DNA of 64,000 nt from Bacillota bacterium (GTDB lineage Bacteria > Bacillota > Clostridia > Lachnospirales > Lachnospiraceae), in NCBI GenBank assembly GCA_023399055.1, contig JAEWQV010000015.1, positions 248,001 to 312,000 on the forward strand. The letters are read 5' to 3'. This document shows positions 34,954 through 43,663 of the stretch, piece by piece. Position 1 is the stretch's first letter. Every line of letters begins with the position of its first letter. The translations under genes and the position numbers were made by a program. The notes beneath the pieces were generated by a model. It was given only the letters and a program-made list of their open reading frames with translations. It made no database searches and was not told the DNA's origin.

Positions 34954-35898
34954 ATGATATTAAGTGTTAGTAGAAGAACCGATATTCCCAATTATTATTC
35001 GGAGTGGTTTTTTAATAGGCTTCAGGAAGGGTTTTTATATGTACGTAATCCCATGAATTATCATCAGATTAGTAGAATTGATCTCTCACCTGAAGTCGTA
35101 GATTGTATTGTATTTTGGACTAAAAATCCACTTCCAATGATGGAGAGGCTGGAGGAGTTAAATAAATATAAATACTATTTTCAATTTACCTTAACTAGTT
35201 ATGGAAGAGATATGGAAAAGAATATCCCAAACAAGCGAAAAGATATGATTGAGGCATTTCAAAAATTATCGGCTAAGATTGGGAAAGAAAGAGTAATCTG
35301 GAGATACGACCCTATCATAATTACCAGCACTTATAGCCTGGAATATCATATAAAAGCCTTTAAAGAAATGGCAGAGAGCTTGTGTGGATATACGGATAGG
35401 GTTGTAATTAGCTTTGTAGATATGTACAATAATATAAAGAACAACATGAATTCGCTTAATATACTGCCCTTTGATAATGAGAGGAAGCGGGAAATTGCTG
35501 CGGCTATTACAGAACTGGCTCATGTTAACAAGATGTCGATAGAAACCTGCGCCGAGAATATTGATTTAACAGATTTAAATATTGAGCAAGGGCATTGTAT
35601 TGATAAAAAATTAATTGAGAAAATAATAGGTTATCCTATTAAAGCTGATAAAAATAAAGGTCAACGTATAGAATGCGGTTGCATGGAAAGCACTGAGATT
35701 GGAACCTATAACACTTGTTTTAACGGTTGCCAATACTGTTATGCCAATTTTAATGAAAAGAAAGTGTTGGAGAACAAAGAATTATATGACCCTAGTTCAC
35801 CTCTCCTTTGTGGGATAGTATCGAGTGAAGATAAAATTACTGAGCGAAAAGATAAATCTATAATAATTTATAATGAACAGATAAAGCTCTGGGATTAA
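34954..35898 (+). CDS. DUF1848 family protein with Cys-rich C-terminus
   Basis: A 314-residue protein of the DUF1848 family: the N-terminus MILSVSRRTDIPNYYSEWFF, the VFWTKNPLPM strand and RYDPI are family hallmarks. Near the C-terminus ECGCMESTEIGTYNTC and NGCQYCYANF supply six cysteines in a CxC...C...CxxC pattern that could bind an iron-sulfur cluster, reminiscent of radical-SAM enzymes of the spore photoproduct lyase neighbourhood. The reaction is not known. A short spacing from the NUDIX gene suggests co-transcription. The RBS before 34954 is weak (AGAGGTAC). Confidence 0.85.
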   Translation: MILSVSRRTDIPNYYSEWFFNRLQEGFLYVRNPMNYHQISRIDLSPEVVDCIVFWTKNPLPMMERLEELNKYKYYFQFTLTSYGRDMEKNIPNKRKDMIEAFQKLSAKIGKERVIWRYDPIIITSTYSLEYHIKAFKEMAESLCGYTDRVVISFVDMYNNIKNNMNSLNILPFDNERKREIAAAITELAHVNKMSIETCAENIDLTDLNIEQGHCIDKKLIEKIIGYPIKADKNKGQRIECGCMESTEIGTYNTCFNGCQYCYANFNEKKVLENKELYDPSSPLLCGIVSSEDKITERKDKSIIIYNEQIKLWD

Positions 35899-35933
35899 AC
35901 TATTAAGAAGTACGGATAGGGAGCGTGATAAGA

Positions 35934-36077
35934 ATGGAACAAGAAATAGATGAAATGAATAAAATAATTCACATTAAATGCACCGAGGCAGAGAAAGAAA
36001 AATTAATTGCAGAATTAAGCCCCTACCTATATGATTATGTGTTGAACTTTATCCCAATAAATGAACACAACAAATAA
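35934..36077 (+). CDS. Small hypothetical protein (47 residues)
   Basis: MEQEIDEMNKIIHIKC begins a 47-residue ORF ending INEHNK, with GGATAGGGAG about 12-15 nt upstream of the ATG. It is short, acidic at the N-terminus and amphipathic, with no domain I recognise. It follows the DUF1848 gene by 35 bp and may be translated from the same transcript. From 36078 to 36299 there is no ORF. Coding status is moderate: the frame is clean and has an RBS-like sequence, but the length is small. Confidence 0.45.
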   Translation: MEQEIDEMNKIIHIKCTEAEKEKLIAELSPYLYDYVLNFIPINEHNK

Positions 36078-36299
36078 CTATTGAGTTTATCAGCTATGTG
36101 TCAACTATCTGCTCAATCTATCTAATTCAACGTTGACAAAAGCAGGAGAGTTACCCATAATAAGGCTAGATAAAAACAATAATATGCTGCAAAGCAAGTA
36201 GAATGTGGCATTGCAAGCTGCATGTAAATACTGATTAGAGCAACAAGATTATGAAAAGGTTCTTGTTCATGCAATACAAAATATTGGAGGAATTTCTAA

Positions 36300-36593
36300 A
36301 TGACGAAATTTAACAACTATAAAACCTGCTTGGCTATTATCGCTATAGAGCTGATTATTAACGCCATATGTTATCAATTTCTGCCAGACAGATTAGGTGT
36401 TCATTTTAATATATCAGGAGAAGTGGATGGAACTCTGCCAAGACTTGGATTTGTGGTACTGCTGCCATTGTTGTCTCTGGGATGTATACTTTATGAGAAG
36501 TATGTGAAACGAGTTACTGTGACAAAAGCAATTATTACATGTATCCTGTTATTTCTTATAAATGCTGGATTATTGATTGTTAACTTGAGATGA
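36300..36593 (+). CDS. Small DUF1648-type membrane protein
   Basis: A 97-residue protein with three hydrophobic helices. The segment LPDRLGVHFNISGEVDGTLP is the DUF1648 signature found at the N-terminus of SdpI-like immunity proteins and other membrane proteins. RBS GGAGG lies nine bases before the ATG. The protein is shorter than SdpI and lacks its C-terminal SdpI domain. It may be a stand-alone member; a role in bacteriocin immunity is only a family association. It is separated from neighbours by about 150 bp on each side. Confidence 0.75.
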   Translation: MTKFNNYKTCLAIIAIELIINAICYQFLPDRLGVHFNISGEVDGTLPRLGFVVLLPLLSLGCILYEKYVKRVTVTKAIITCILLFLINAGLLIVNLR

Positions 36594-36703
36594 TGAAAGG
36601 TTAATGATGGTGGACTCGTTACATTGGCAGCGTTCCGCATACAGAAAAAGTATGTGTTGCGAGTATTCTACCTAGTACATAGTAAATGAATTAGAATATT
36701 AGG

Positions 36704-36741
36704 GCACAGTGTATAGCCAATGAAGGCTATTATACTGTGCT
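36704..36741. terminator. Terminator hairpin between convergent genes
   Basis: GCACAGTGTATAGCC (36704-36718) pairs with GGCTATTATACTGTGC (36725-36740) with one bulge. It overlaps the end of the minus-strand gene at 36741. Confidence 0.65.
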
Positions 36742-36995
36742 CATCTGATATTATCCTGTTCTAGTATCCCAAATAGAAATTGATAAGGGTATTGAGTACC
36801 GCAAGTAGTGCATTCCACATAATCGCGATGATATCTCTGCTCGCGTTTATCATACTGATAGGACAATAATTCTTGAGTATTCTTTAAACCAGGAGCATCG
36901 GAATCGATGACATAAGAGTATACATAATTTGCTTCATGGCGAAGTATCAGATCATTTTTATTGCAAATAGGACAAATATATTTTTGCTCGTTCAT
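36741..36995 (-). CDS. Small zinc-ribbon protein
   Basis: An 84-residue protein with CPIC near the N-terminus (residues 8-11) and CTTC near the C-terminus (residues 62-65), together the two Cys pairs of a zinc ribbon or rubredoxin-like knuckle. The rest is acidic and Tyr-rich. RBS GGAGGT lies eight bases before the ATG. No nuclease or binding partner is evident. Probably a small nucleic-acid- or protein-binding zinc protein; function unknown. Confidence 0.7.
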   Translation of the reverse strand: MNEQKYICPICNKNDLILRHEANYVYSYVIDSDAPGLKNTQELLSYQYDKREQRYHRDYVECTTCGTQYPYQFLFGILEQDNIR

Positions 36996-37016
36996 AGTTT
37001 AAGACCTCCATGAAAT

Positions 37017-37349
37017 ATTTATAAATTCTTTGAATTAATACAATTTAAACACATTTACACGTTAAAATAACTAAATTAAGAAGGACATCAGTTTTCATAG
37101 TACAGCATTTCACAAATGTATTTAGTTTATTCTGATATCCATTATTTTAAGATAGTATATTGATAAAAATATCTTAGCTATCCAGAACCAAGCTCGAAAA
37201 CCAACGGTTTCCTCACTGCTTGGCTCTCGCCAAACAGTTACAAATTGTTTTGATATGAAAATATCAAACACAAGGTTAAGACGCCGTTTACTTTTTCAAT
37301 GCATATAATGTAAAATAGATGGCACATAACGCCATAATGGAGATTAATT
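37017..37349. other. Spacer with left copy of a 30-bp inverted repeat
   Basis: No ORF. It holds the repeat at 37207-37236 and, close to the next gene, promoter-like AT-rich sequence with TATAATG near 37307. Confidence 0.5.
37207..37236 (+). repeat. 30-bp repeat, left copy
   Basis: GTTTCCTCACTGC followed by TTGGCTCTCGCCAAACA. The second half is itself a hairpin (TTGGC/GCCAA). An inverted copy with two mismatches is at 38310-38339; together they bracket the gene at 37350. Confidence 0.8.
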
Positions 37350-37982
37350 ATGATGTATTCAATTAAAAATAAAAATGTATTTCACATAGAAGAAGAATAC
37401 TTTAGGCATAGCTATGTTGGTTGTGATCAAGAGTGGTATTTAAAGCGCTGGCAGCGTATGAGTGGTTGTGGACCATGTGCAATGACGAACGCTATGCACT
37501 ATTTTAACTGTAGATTAGCCACCAAGCACACCAGGTATAACCTATCCAAGGCAGAGTGGCTGGACCGGATGCAGGAGATGTGGGAGTATGTGACTCCGAC
37601 AATTGGCGGAGTTTATTCAACAGAAATGTTTCGAAAAGGTGCAGTACAGTATATTGGTGATAAAAGACTAAATATTAAATTAGAAACCCTTGATATTGAC
37701 AAAAGTAAATCAAAGAGACCTGACCCAATTGAGGTCATGAGCTTTTTGATTGAGGGGTTAAAAAGAGATATGCCGATTGCTTTCTTAAATCTGGAACATG
37801 GTACAGTAGAAGCACTTGAATCCTGGCACTGGGTAACCATCATCTCTTTGGATTATGAACTTCATGGTACAACTGCCTTTGTAGAAATCTTAGATGGAGG
37901 CAGAATTAAACGAATTGATATATTGGAGTGGCTGCTGACAACGAAACTCGGAGGCGGATTCGTTCGTTTTGAAGTTATATAG
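37350..37982 (+). CDS. Papain-like cysteine protease-like protein (peptidase C39-like)
   Basis: A 210-residue protein. RMSGCGPCAMTNAMHYF (from residue 36) is the catalytic Cys motif of C39-like papain-fold peptidases, with C40 as probable nucleophile. ESWHWVTIISL near residue 155 would supply the His and EILDGGR near 185 the Asp/Asn. There is no signal peptide or membrane helix, so it is not a classical bacteriocin exporter. It stands alone and is flanked by inverted copies of a 30-bp repeat. Substrate unknown; a role in peptide maturation, modification or defence cannot be decided. RBS GGAG lies 11 bases before the start; a second Met follows directly. Confidence 0.65.
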   Translation: MMYSIKNKNVFHIEEEYFRHSYVGCDQEWYLKRWQRMSGCGPCAMTNAMHYFNCRLATKHTRYNLSKAEWLDRMQEMWEYVTPTIGGVYSTEMFRKGAVQYIGDKRLNIKLETLDIDKSKSKRPDPIEVMSFLIEGLKRDMPIAFLNLEHGTVEALESWHWVTIISLDYELHGTTAFVEILDGGRIKRIDILEWLLTTKLGGGFVRFEVI

Positions 37983-38107
37983 TGTGTATTATCCAATTGT
38001 AAATGATACGGAATTTTGAAAAGACTACAGCAAATACATTAATCTAGTAATTTAAACCGATTTGCCAAGCAATATTTAAAACTTGTGCAGCAAAGGTTAT
38101 GTTTTGT

Positions 38108-38139
38108 AAAGGAGTCAGACAATAGTTTGATTCCTTTTT
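38108..38139 (+). terminator. Terminator after the C39-like gene
   Basis: AAAGGAGTCA (38108-38117) pairs with TGATTCCTTT (38128-38137) with one mismatch, followed by TTTTTA. Confidence 0.75.
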
Positions 38140-38276
38140 AACGTTCTTGCTTGCACAGGATACATTAATGTGCTATAAAAATTATAGATTATTTGTAACT
38201 GCGTACAACCAAGCAGGATATTAGTAAATTAGCCATGAAAGCTTTCTTTCTAAGGATAAGGTTTTATATAAGGGAA

Positions 38277-38304
38277 AAGATAAGTCATTTCACTTGTCAT
38301 GAAT
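38277..38304 (-). repeat. Dispersed palindromic repeat, copy with 8-bp deletion
   Basis: AAGATAAGTCATTTCACTTG then TCATGAAT. Compared with the other copies it lacks GAAACGAC after AAGAT. A further half copy (ATGAAATGACAAGTCGTTTT) is at 38391-38412. Confidence 0.7.
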
Positions 38305-38309
38305 ATCCA

Positions 38310-38339
38310 TGTTTGGCGAGAGCCAAACAGTCAGGAAAC
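38310..38339 (-). repeat. 30-bp repeat, right (inverted) copy
   Basis: The reverse complement reads GTTTCCTGACTGT followed by TTGGCTCTCGCCAAACA, 28 of 30 identical to 37207-37236. Confidence 0.8.
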
Positions 38340-38517
38340 TTTAGTATTTCAAGATTGATTCTAAATAAGTTACAGATAATTATCATATTACATGAAATGA
38401 CAAGTCGTTTTAATAGCGGTAAATATTGCTCTTTATATAATAATAGGTCCTCACAATGGAAGCGAACTTACAAACAATAAAGTATTGATTCACATCGGAA
38501 GGAATCAGGTGAAGCAG

Positions 38518-39813
38518 ATGGGATTGAATGAAACACCGTCATCAGATAGAATACACATAGGCTTTTTTGGAAGAAGAAATGCAGGTAAATCAAGTGTTGT
38601 AAATGCTGTTACTGGACAAGACCTTGCAGTGGTGTCCGATGTAAAAGGTACCACCACTGACCCGGTCTATAAGTCAATGGAGCTGCTGCCAATGGGACCT
38701 GTCATGATAATCGATACGCCGGGAATTGATGATGAGGGTGAGCTCGGAGCCTTAAGAATTCGTAAAACCAAGCAAGTCTTAAATAAGACGGACGTAGCAA
38801 TCTTAATTGTAGATGCAACCACTGGATTAAGGACAGAGGATGAGGCGTTAATCAGACTCTTTGAAGAGAAGAAGCTGGAATATATTGTTGTCTATAATAA
38901 AAGTGATTTAATTGAATTTAATGAGGAGAAAACGATTGCAACAGCAACAGACGCTGCCAATAAAGTAGACTCCAATGAAAAAGCATCAAACCGTTCAATA
39001 AATCAAGAAATAAGTATTGAAACAGACCGTGCCATCTATGTCAGCGCAAAAGAAAAGACAAACATAGAGGCGCTAAAAGAGAAGATTGCAACGTTGGCAC
39101 CAGTAGATAATCCCAAGCATAGAATTGTTGCGGATTTAATCAATCCCTCGGACTTTGTGGTATTGGTTACTCCAATAGATAAGGCTGCACCTAAGGGCAG
39201 ACTGATTCTTCCACAGCAACAGACCATTCGAGATATTTTAGAGGCGGATGCCACAGCCATCGTAGTAAAAGAATATGAATTAAAGGATACGTTGGAGAAC
39301 CTGGGAAAGAAGCCAAAGCTAGTGATAACCGACAGTCAGGTATTTGCAAAGGTATCAGCTGACACGCCAAAGGATATTATGCTAACCTCCTTTTCCATCC
39401 TTTTTGCAAGATACAAGGGGTTACTGGAGGAAGCGGTTAAAGGTGCGGCAGCAATAGAGGATTTGGAAGATGGAGATACGGTCCTAATCTCCGAAGGTTG
39501 TACCCATCATCGTCAGTGCGACGATATTGGACAGGTGAAGCTGCCAAGATGGATTAAGAATCACACTGGCAAGCAACTTAACTTTGCCTTTACCTCTGGT
39601 GGAGAATTCTTTGAGGATTTGACAGCTTATAAATTGATTGTACATTGTGGTGGTTGCATGTTGCCCGAACGAGAGGTACAATTTAGGTTAAAATGTGCAG
39701 TGGACCAACAAGTACCAATCACCAATTATGGAACATTGATTGCCTATATGCAGGGAATCTTGAAGCGCAGTCTGGAACCCTTCCCTCACATTTTGGCAGA
39801 GATAGAGGAGTAA
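38518..39813 (+). CDS. hydF: HydF, [FeFe]-hydrogenase H-cluster maturation GTPase
   Basis: A 431-residue GTPase that serves as scaffold for assembly of the [FeFe]-hydrogenase diiron subcluster, working with the radical-SAM enzymes HydE and HydG. The N-terminal GTPase has G1 GRRNAGKSS, G2 GTTTDPV, G3 DTPGIDD and G4 NKSD. The C-terminal cluster-binding domain has CTHHRQCDD and HCGGCMLPERE, giving the CxHx(n)HCxxC ligands of HydF. The ATG at 38518 follows AGGTGA by five bases; the longer frame starts with TTG and lacks an RBS. hydE, hydG and the hydrogenase are not in this window. aspA starts two bases after its stop. Confidence 0.95.
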   Translation: MGLNETPSSDRIHIGFFGRRNAGKSSVVNAVTGQDLAVVSDVKGTTTDPVYKSMELLPMGPVMIIDTPGIDDEGELGALRIRKTKQVLNKTDVAILIVDATTGLRTEDEALIRLFEEKKLEYIVVYNKSDLIEFNEEKTIATATDAANKVDSNEKASNRSINQEISIETDRAIYVSAKEKTNIEALKEKIATLAPVDNPKHRIVADLINPSDFVVLVTPIDKAAPKGRLILPQQQTIRDILEADATAIVVKEYELKDTLENLGKKPKLVITDSQVFAKVSADTPKDIMLTSFSILFARYKGLLEEAVKGAAAIEDLEDGDTVLISEGCTHHRQCDDIGQVKLPRWIKNHTGKQLNFAFTSGGEFFEDLTAYKLIVHCGGCMLPEREVQFRLKCAVDQQVPITNYGTLIAYMQGILKRSLEPFPHILAEIEE

Positions 39814-39815
39814 CT

Positions 39816-41195
39816 ATGCGTAAGGAACAGGACAAGCTTGGAGAGGTATTCATGGAAGACCATAAGCTATATGGGATTCAAACCGCCAGGGCGAAAGAGA
39901 ACTTTGCTCTAAACTATAAGAGAACAAATCTGGACCTAATCTATGCAATTGTTAAGGTAAAAAAGGCAGCAGCATTAACTTATAAAAAGCTTGGTATTGG
40001 AAACCCAGAGGTAGAGGAAGCTATTATTAAGGCTTGCGAGCAGGTACTGAAAGGAAATGCGGATGATCAGTTTATAGTGGATGCTTTGCAAGGCGGGGCA
40101 GGGACCTCTACCAATATGAATGTGAATGAAGTATTGGCAAATCTAGCACTAATAACATTAGGTAAACAGCCAGGAAGTTATGATATCATACACCCCTTAG
40201 ACGATGTTAATCGTGGTCAATCCACCAACGATGTCTATCCTACAGCTCTTAGAATTAGTGCAATTGAAAAGCTTCGAATTTTAAGCAACGCTTGTGCCAA
40301 GCTCCAACAGTCTTTACAAGAGAAGGAGACCGAGTTTGATCATATAAGGAAACTAGGACGAACCGAGCTTATGGATGCGGTACCAATTACCCTTGGAGCC
40401 GAATTTGGTTCCTATGCCCAGGCAATTGCCAGGGACCGTTGGAGACTTTATAAGGTTGAGGAACGTCTGCGACAGGTCAATATAGGTGGAACTGCGGTGG
40501 GGGCATCTCACAACGCTCAGCGTAAGTATCGTTATGGGATTATAGAAGAACTACGAGTATTAACAGACATTGGACTTGCAGCTGCTGAATACCCCATGGA
40601 TATCACCCAGAATAATGATGTATTTGTAGAAGTGTCAGGGTTATTAAAAGCACTTGCGGTTAATTTAATAAAGATTGCCAACGACTTCAGATTAATGAAT
40701 TCCGGACCACATGGAGGACTTGGTGAAATTAAGCTAGCACCAATGCAAATGGGAAGCACAATTATGCCGGGGAAGGTCAATCCAGTTATTGCGGAAATGG
40801 TCGTTCAGGTAGGATTTAAGGTAATTGCAAATGATAGCGCAATTACGACTGCTGCTATGCAAGGAGAATTTGAACTAAATGCATTTTTACCACTGATCAC
40901 TGACTCTTTACTGGAGAGTCTGGCAATACTTGAAAGAGCAGTAGTCTTATTTCAGACAAAATGTGTGGACACCCTGCTGCCAAATAAGGAAAGATGTGAA
41001 GAACTGCTTGATAAGTCCTATGCCTTTGCAACGGAATATACAGCAAAACTGGGGTATGATGCTGTTGCAAAAGTGATTGAGGAATATCAGGGTGATACCA
41101 TAAGAATAAAACAAGCATTAGAAATGCACTTCGGAGGAACAGCAAATGAAATACAAGATGATAGCACTGGATCTAGACGGAACCTTGAACAATGA
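39816..41195 (+). CDS. aspA: Aspartate ammonia-lyase (fumarase/aspartase superfamily)
   Basis: A 459-residue aspartase/fumarase-superfamily enzyme, which converts aspartate to fumarate and ammonia. The superfamily signature GSTIMPGKVNP is intact, as are the conserved GTSTNMNVNEV and SGPHGGLGEIKL blocks. The ATG at 39816 (MRKEQDKLGEV) follows GAGGAG by five bases; the longer frame to 39693 overlaps hydF and is a shadow. It is two bases downstream of hydF. An aspartase gene beside hydrogenase maturation genes recurs in clostridia and has been suggested to help maturation, for example by ammonia release. Its last 50 bases overlap the next gene. Confidence 0.92.
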   Translation: MRKEQDKLGEVFMEDHKLYGIQTARAKENFALNYKRTNLDLIYAIVKVKKAAALTYKKLGIGNPEVEEAIIKACEQVLKGNADDQFIVDALQGGAGTSTNMNVNEVLANLALITLGKQPGSYDIIHPLDDVNRGQSTNDVYPTALRISAIEKLRILSNACAKLQQSLQEKETEFDHIRKLGRTELMDAVPITLGAEFGSYAQAIARDRWRLYKVEERLRQVNIGGTAVGASHNAQRKYRYGIIEELRVLTDIGLAAAEYPMDITQNNDVFVEVSGLLKALAVNLIKIANDFRLMNSGPHGGLGEIKLAPMQMGSTIMPGKVNPVIAEMVVQVGFKVIANDSAITTAAMQGEFELNAFLPLITDSLLESLAILERAVVLFQTKCVDTLLPNKERCEELLDKSYAFATEYTAKLGYDAVAKVIEEYQGDTIRIKQALEMHFGGTANEIQDDSTGSRRNLEQ

Positions 41196-41964
41196 CCAGA
41201 AGGAAATATCACAAAGAACAAAAGAAGCATTGATTGCAGTACAAAAACAAGGTGTTACAGTAGTACTTGCCACTGGGAGACCAACCCCGGGATTAAAGAG
41301 AGAAAGTGATGCTCTTGAGCTTGAAAAATACAACGGAATACTACTTTCCTATAATGGAGGTAAAGTAGTAGATGCCTCCACCAAGGAAGTGCTTTACGAG
41401 GAAAGTCTCCCAAATGAAGTAGCAGTAAAACTTTTAAAACATATTGAAGACATGCCGGTGACGCCAATCGTTGATGATGGTATAGATTATTATACTGTCA
41501 GCAAAGATGAATTTATGATTGGCTTTGAGAGCAAGTTAAATAACATTGGGATTAAAGAGGTTGAGAATGTTGCAGATGCTGTTGACTTTAACCCTGTAAA
41601 AGTATTAATAGCTGCACCTAAGGAGTTATTAGTACCTGTCATTGAGCAAATCAAAGAACCTTTTAAAAAGGAATTATCCTTTGTACAATCTACACCGTAT
41701 TTTCTTGAGGCTACGGTAAAAGGTATTAATAAGGCATCCTCCTTACAGGCAGTTTGCGACAAACTAGAGATAGATCCTTCAGAGGTTATAGCCTTCGGCG
41801 ATCAATTAAATGATGTATCAATGATTAAGTTTGCAGGACTTGGAGTTGCCATGGGTAATGCCTGTGACGGTTTAAAAGAAGTTGCAGATGAGATTACTTT
41901 ATCGAACAATGAAGATGGAATTGCACATATCTTACATAAGTACTATAACCTTGAGGCATGTTAA
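41146..41964 (+). CDS. HAD-superfamily Cof-type phosphatase
   Basis: A 272-residue Cof-type (class IIB) HAD hydrolase. Motif I is DLDGTLNN with the nucleophilic Asp near residue 9, motif II ATGRP, the motif III Lys lies before and motif IV is FGDQLNDVSM. Such enzymes dephosphorylate sugar phosphates or flavin intermediates. The start at 41146 has GGAGGA six bases upstream and lies 50 bases inside aspA in another frame, so both proteins use that DNA. It is probably the third gene of the hydF operon; its link to hydrogenase is only positional. Confidence 0.93.
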   Translation: MKYKMIALDLDGTLNNDQKEISQRTKEALIAVQKQGVTVVLATGRPTPGLKRESDALELEKYNGILLSYNGGKVVDASTKEVLYEESLPNEVAVKLLKHIEDMPVTPIVDDGIDYYTVSKDEFMIGFESKLNNIGIKEVENVADAVDFNPVKVLIAAPKELLVPVIEQIKEPFKKELSFVQSTPYFLEATVKGINKASSLQAVCDKLEIDPSEVIAFGDQLNDVSMIKFAGLGVAMGNACDGLKEVADEITLSNNEDGIAHILHKYYNLEAC

Positions 41965-42128
41965 AATAAAAGAAACCATAAATTCATTGTATAGAACATG
42001 CTTGGAGCTACATAGGATAAACTGCAGGAAGTAGTTGGTATATATATTAGATAATTGCGAAACAGTAGGCTATGTTGACACATTTTAAAGTATAAAGAAA
42101 TCTAATTATCCATAATCGGAAGGAGACA

Positions 42129-42153
42129 GGTATCCCACGAATCGTAGGGTATC
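42129..42153 (+). other. Hairpin between Shine-Dalgarno and start codon of the DUF368 gene
   Basis: GGAAGGAGA (42118-42126) is followed by an imperfect stem of GGTATCC (from 42129) with GGGTATC (to 42153), then ACAAGACG and the ATG at 42163. Folding would reduce the 36-nt RBS-start distance to about 11 nt. Confidence 0.45.
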
Positions 42154-42162
42154 AACAAGACG

Positions 42163-43020
42163 ATGAAGACTAAATTAAGAGGCGATATATTATTAATATT
42201 AAAGGGCTTTCTCATTGGTTCTTCCATGAGTGTTCCTGGCGTTAGTGGTGGAACGATGGCCATACTTTTAGGTATCTATGACAAACTCATTGGTGCTATT
42301 AGTAATTTTTTAAAAGACATTAAGGGAAATACGATCTTTTTGATTAAGTTTTGTATTGGATCTGCACTGGGAATTGGTTCCCTTGCCTTTGCTATTAAAT
42401 GGGCTTTGGAAACCTTTCCATTACCTGTATCCTTTTTCTTTCTAGGAGCAGTCATTGGTGGTATTCCTGCTCTCTACGTAAAGACGAAACAGAAAACTTT
42501 TGGGGCTTCCTCACTTATCTATTTCTTGCTCGGATTGGGTATTGTCATTTCCATTGGGTTTATACCGGTAAATAATTTTGATATTAGTAACGGATCTGGT
42601 CTGGCACATTACGCCATGCTATTAATTACTGGAATTATTATTGCACTAGCTTTGGTTTTACCCGGAATAAGTACTTCACACATGTTATTGGTACTTGGTA
42701 TGTATGAATCCATGCTGCAGGCAATCACAAAATTTGATGTTATGTATATTGGAATCCTTGGAATTGCTACACTAATAGGTATTTTCTTAATCACAAAACC
42801 GATTGAATGGACTATGAATCGTTTTCCTCATCAAACATATTGGATGATTATAGGCTTTGTGCTGGGCTCCACCTCGGAGATTTTTAAAGATATCATCCTG
42901 CCTGCAATACCTGCAAATCCGGACATAAGATGGTCGATTTCGGTTATATTAATGTGTATTGTTACCTTTGTAGTTGGCTGCAAGGCAATAATTTCTCTAT
43001 CAAAATTTTCAAATGATTAA
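42163..43020 (+). CDS. DUF368 membrane protein, undecaprenyl-phosphate transporter family
   Basis: A 285-residue polytopic membrane protein with eight or so hydrophobic segments. The N-terminus KGFLIGSSMSVPGVSGGTMA and the internal repeat ALALVLPGISTSHMLLVLGM are the two PG-S/T motifs that define DUF368. Members of this family were recently shown to recycle undecaprenyl phosphate across the membrane for wall synthesis, in parallel to DedA proteins. No RBS lies at the normal distance from the ATG; the best GGAAGGAGA is 36 bases up, beyond a hairpin. It stands in its own unit. Confidence 0.88.
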   Translation: MKTKLRGDILLILKGFLIGSSMSVPGVSGGTMAILLGIYDKLIGAISNFLKDIKGNTIFLIKFCIGSALGIGSLAFAIKWALETFPLPVSFFFLGAVIGGIPALYVKTKQKTFGASSLIYFLLGLGIVISIGFIPVNNFDISNGSGLAHYAMLLITGIIIALALVLPGISTSHMLLVLGMYESMLQAITKFDVMYIGILGIATLIGIFLITKPIEWTMNRFPHQTYWMIIGFVLGSTSEIFKDIILPAIPANPDIRWSISVILMCIVTFVVGCKAIISLSKFSND

Positions 43021-43082
43021 GGAAGGAGCAATTGCGGTAGGATATAGGAATACTTGCAAATGTTATATAAGGAGTTTTTATC

Positions 43083-43319
43083 ATGATGAATCCAGCGAAA
43101 ATATTAAAGTTAAAGGGTGCCTGGGATAAATTCACCCAAAACCATCCAAAATTCCCGATGTTTATGAATGCGATTCGCAGCCAGGGTATTGAGGAAGGAG
43201 CAGTAATTGAAATCATTATAACCTCACCCGAGGGCAAGGCGCTTAGCACTAATCTTAAGGTATCTCAAACGGATAAAGAGTTATTTACGGAGCTGGTTGA
43301 GCTATCCAAGAGTAAATAA
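43083..43319 (+). CDS. Small conserved-looking hypothetical protein (78 residues)
   Basis: A 78-residue protein (MMNPAKILKLKGAWDKF...) with an amphipathic N-terminal helix and a C-terminal beta-alpha segment (VIEIIITSPEGKAL). No catalytic motif. AAGGAG lies about 15 bases before the ATG. It is 62 bp after the DUF368 gene and followed by a hairpin and a terminator, so it may be co-transcribed with DUF368. I do not recognise a family. Confidence 0.7.
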   Translation: MMNPAKILKLKGAWDKFTQNHPKFPMFMNAIRSQGIEEGAVIEIIITSPEGKALSTNLKVSQTDKELFTELVELSKSK

Positions 43320-43386
43320 AATATAACTGTTCGGTGAGCTTGGCTCCGAATAGTTACAATAAAATTTAATTAAGTTTACTGCGAGA

Positions 43387-43430
43387 AGAACGCTCTGACT
43401 GAATGAACTATACAGTCCGAGGGTTCTTTT
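43387..43430 (+). terminator. Rho-independent terminator
   Basis: AGAACGCTCTGACTG pairs with CAGTCCGAGGGTTCT (two mismatches), followed by TTTTTA. A separate hairpin, AACTGTTCGG with CCGAATAGTT, lies at 43325-43355. Confidence 0.75.
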
Positions 43431-43431
43431 T

Positions 43432-43471
43432 ATTCATGACAAGTGAAACGACTTGTCGTTTCATCTTGTTT
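43432..43471 (+). repeat. Dispersed palindromic repeat, complete copy
   Basis: ATTCATGACAAGT, then the 18-bp perfect palindrome GAAACGACTTGTCGTTTC, then ATCTTGTTT. It directly follows a terminator. The flanking ACAAG and CTTGT extend the stem. Confidence 0.85.
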
Positions 43472-43663
43472 GTTTTTAAATACGGATTAAGTAGATAATG
43501 GATTATCTAAGTTATTATATTACTACCATACTTTTAAAATGAATCACATAAGATATAGTATAACTGCAGGGCATTAGAGTATACATTTGCTCTAAATAAC
43601 CATTTTAGAGGAATGTCCTGTGTAACCGTAACCACTAAGTTAAAGAAATTGGAGGCAAAGGGA

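Larger units (their letters stand above)
37983..38517. other. Spacer holding a terminator and several repeat copies
   Basis: No convincing gene. It contains a terminator (38108-38139), a deleted copy of the dispersed palindrome (38277-38304), the right copy of the 30-bp repeat (38310-38339) and a half copy of the palindrome (38391-38412). Confidence 0.65.

Noticed and set aside
39693..39815. N-terminal extension of the aspartase
   Set aside because: It lies inside hydF, has no RBS, and the ATG at 39816 has GAGGAG at the right distance.
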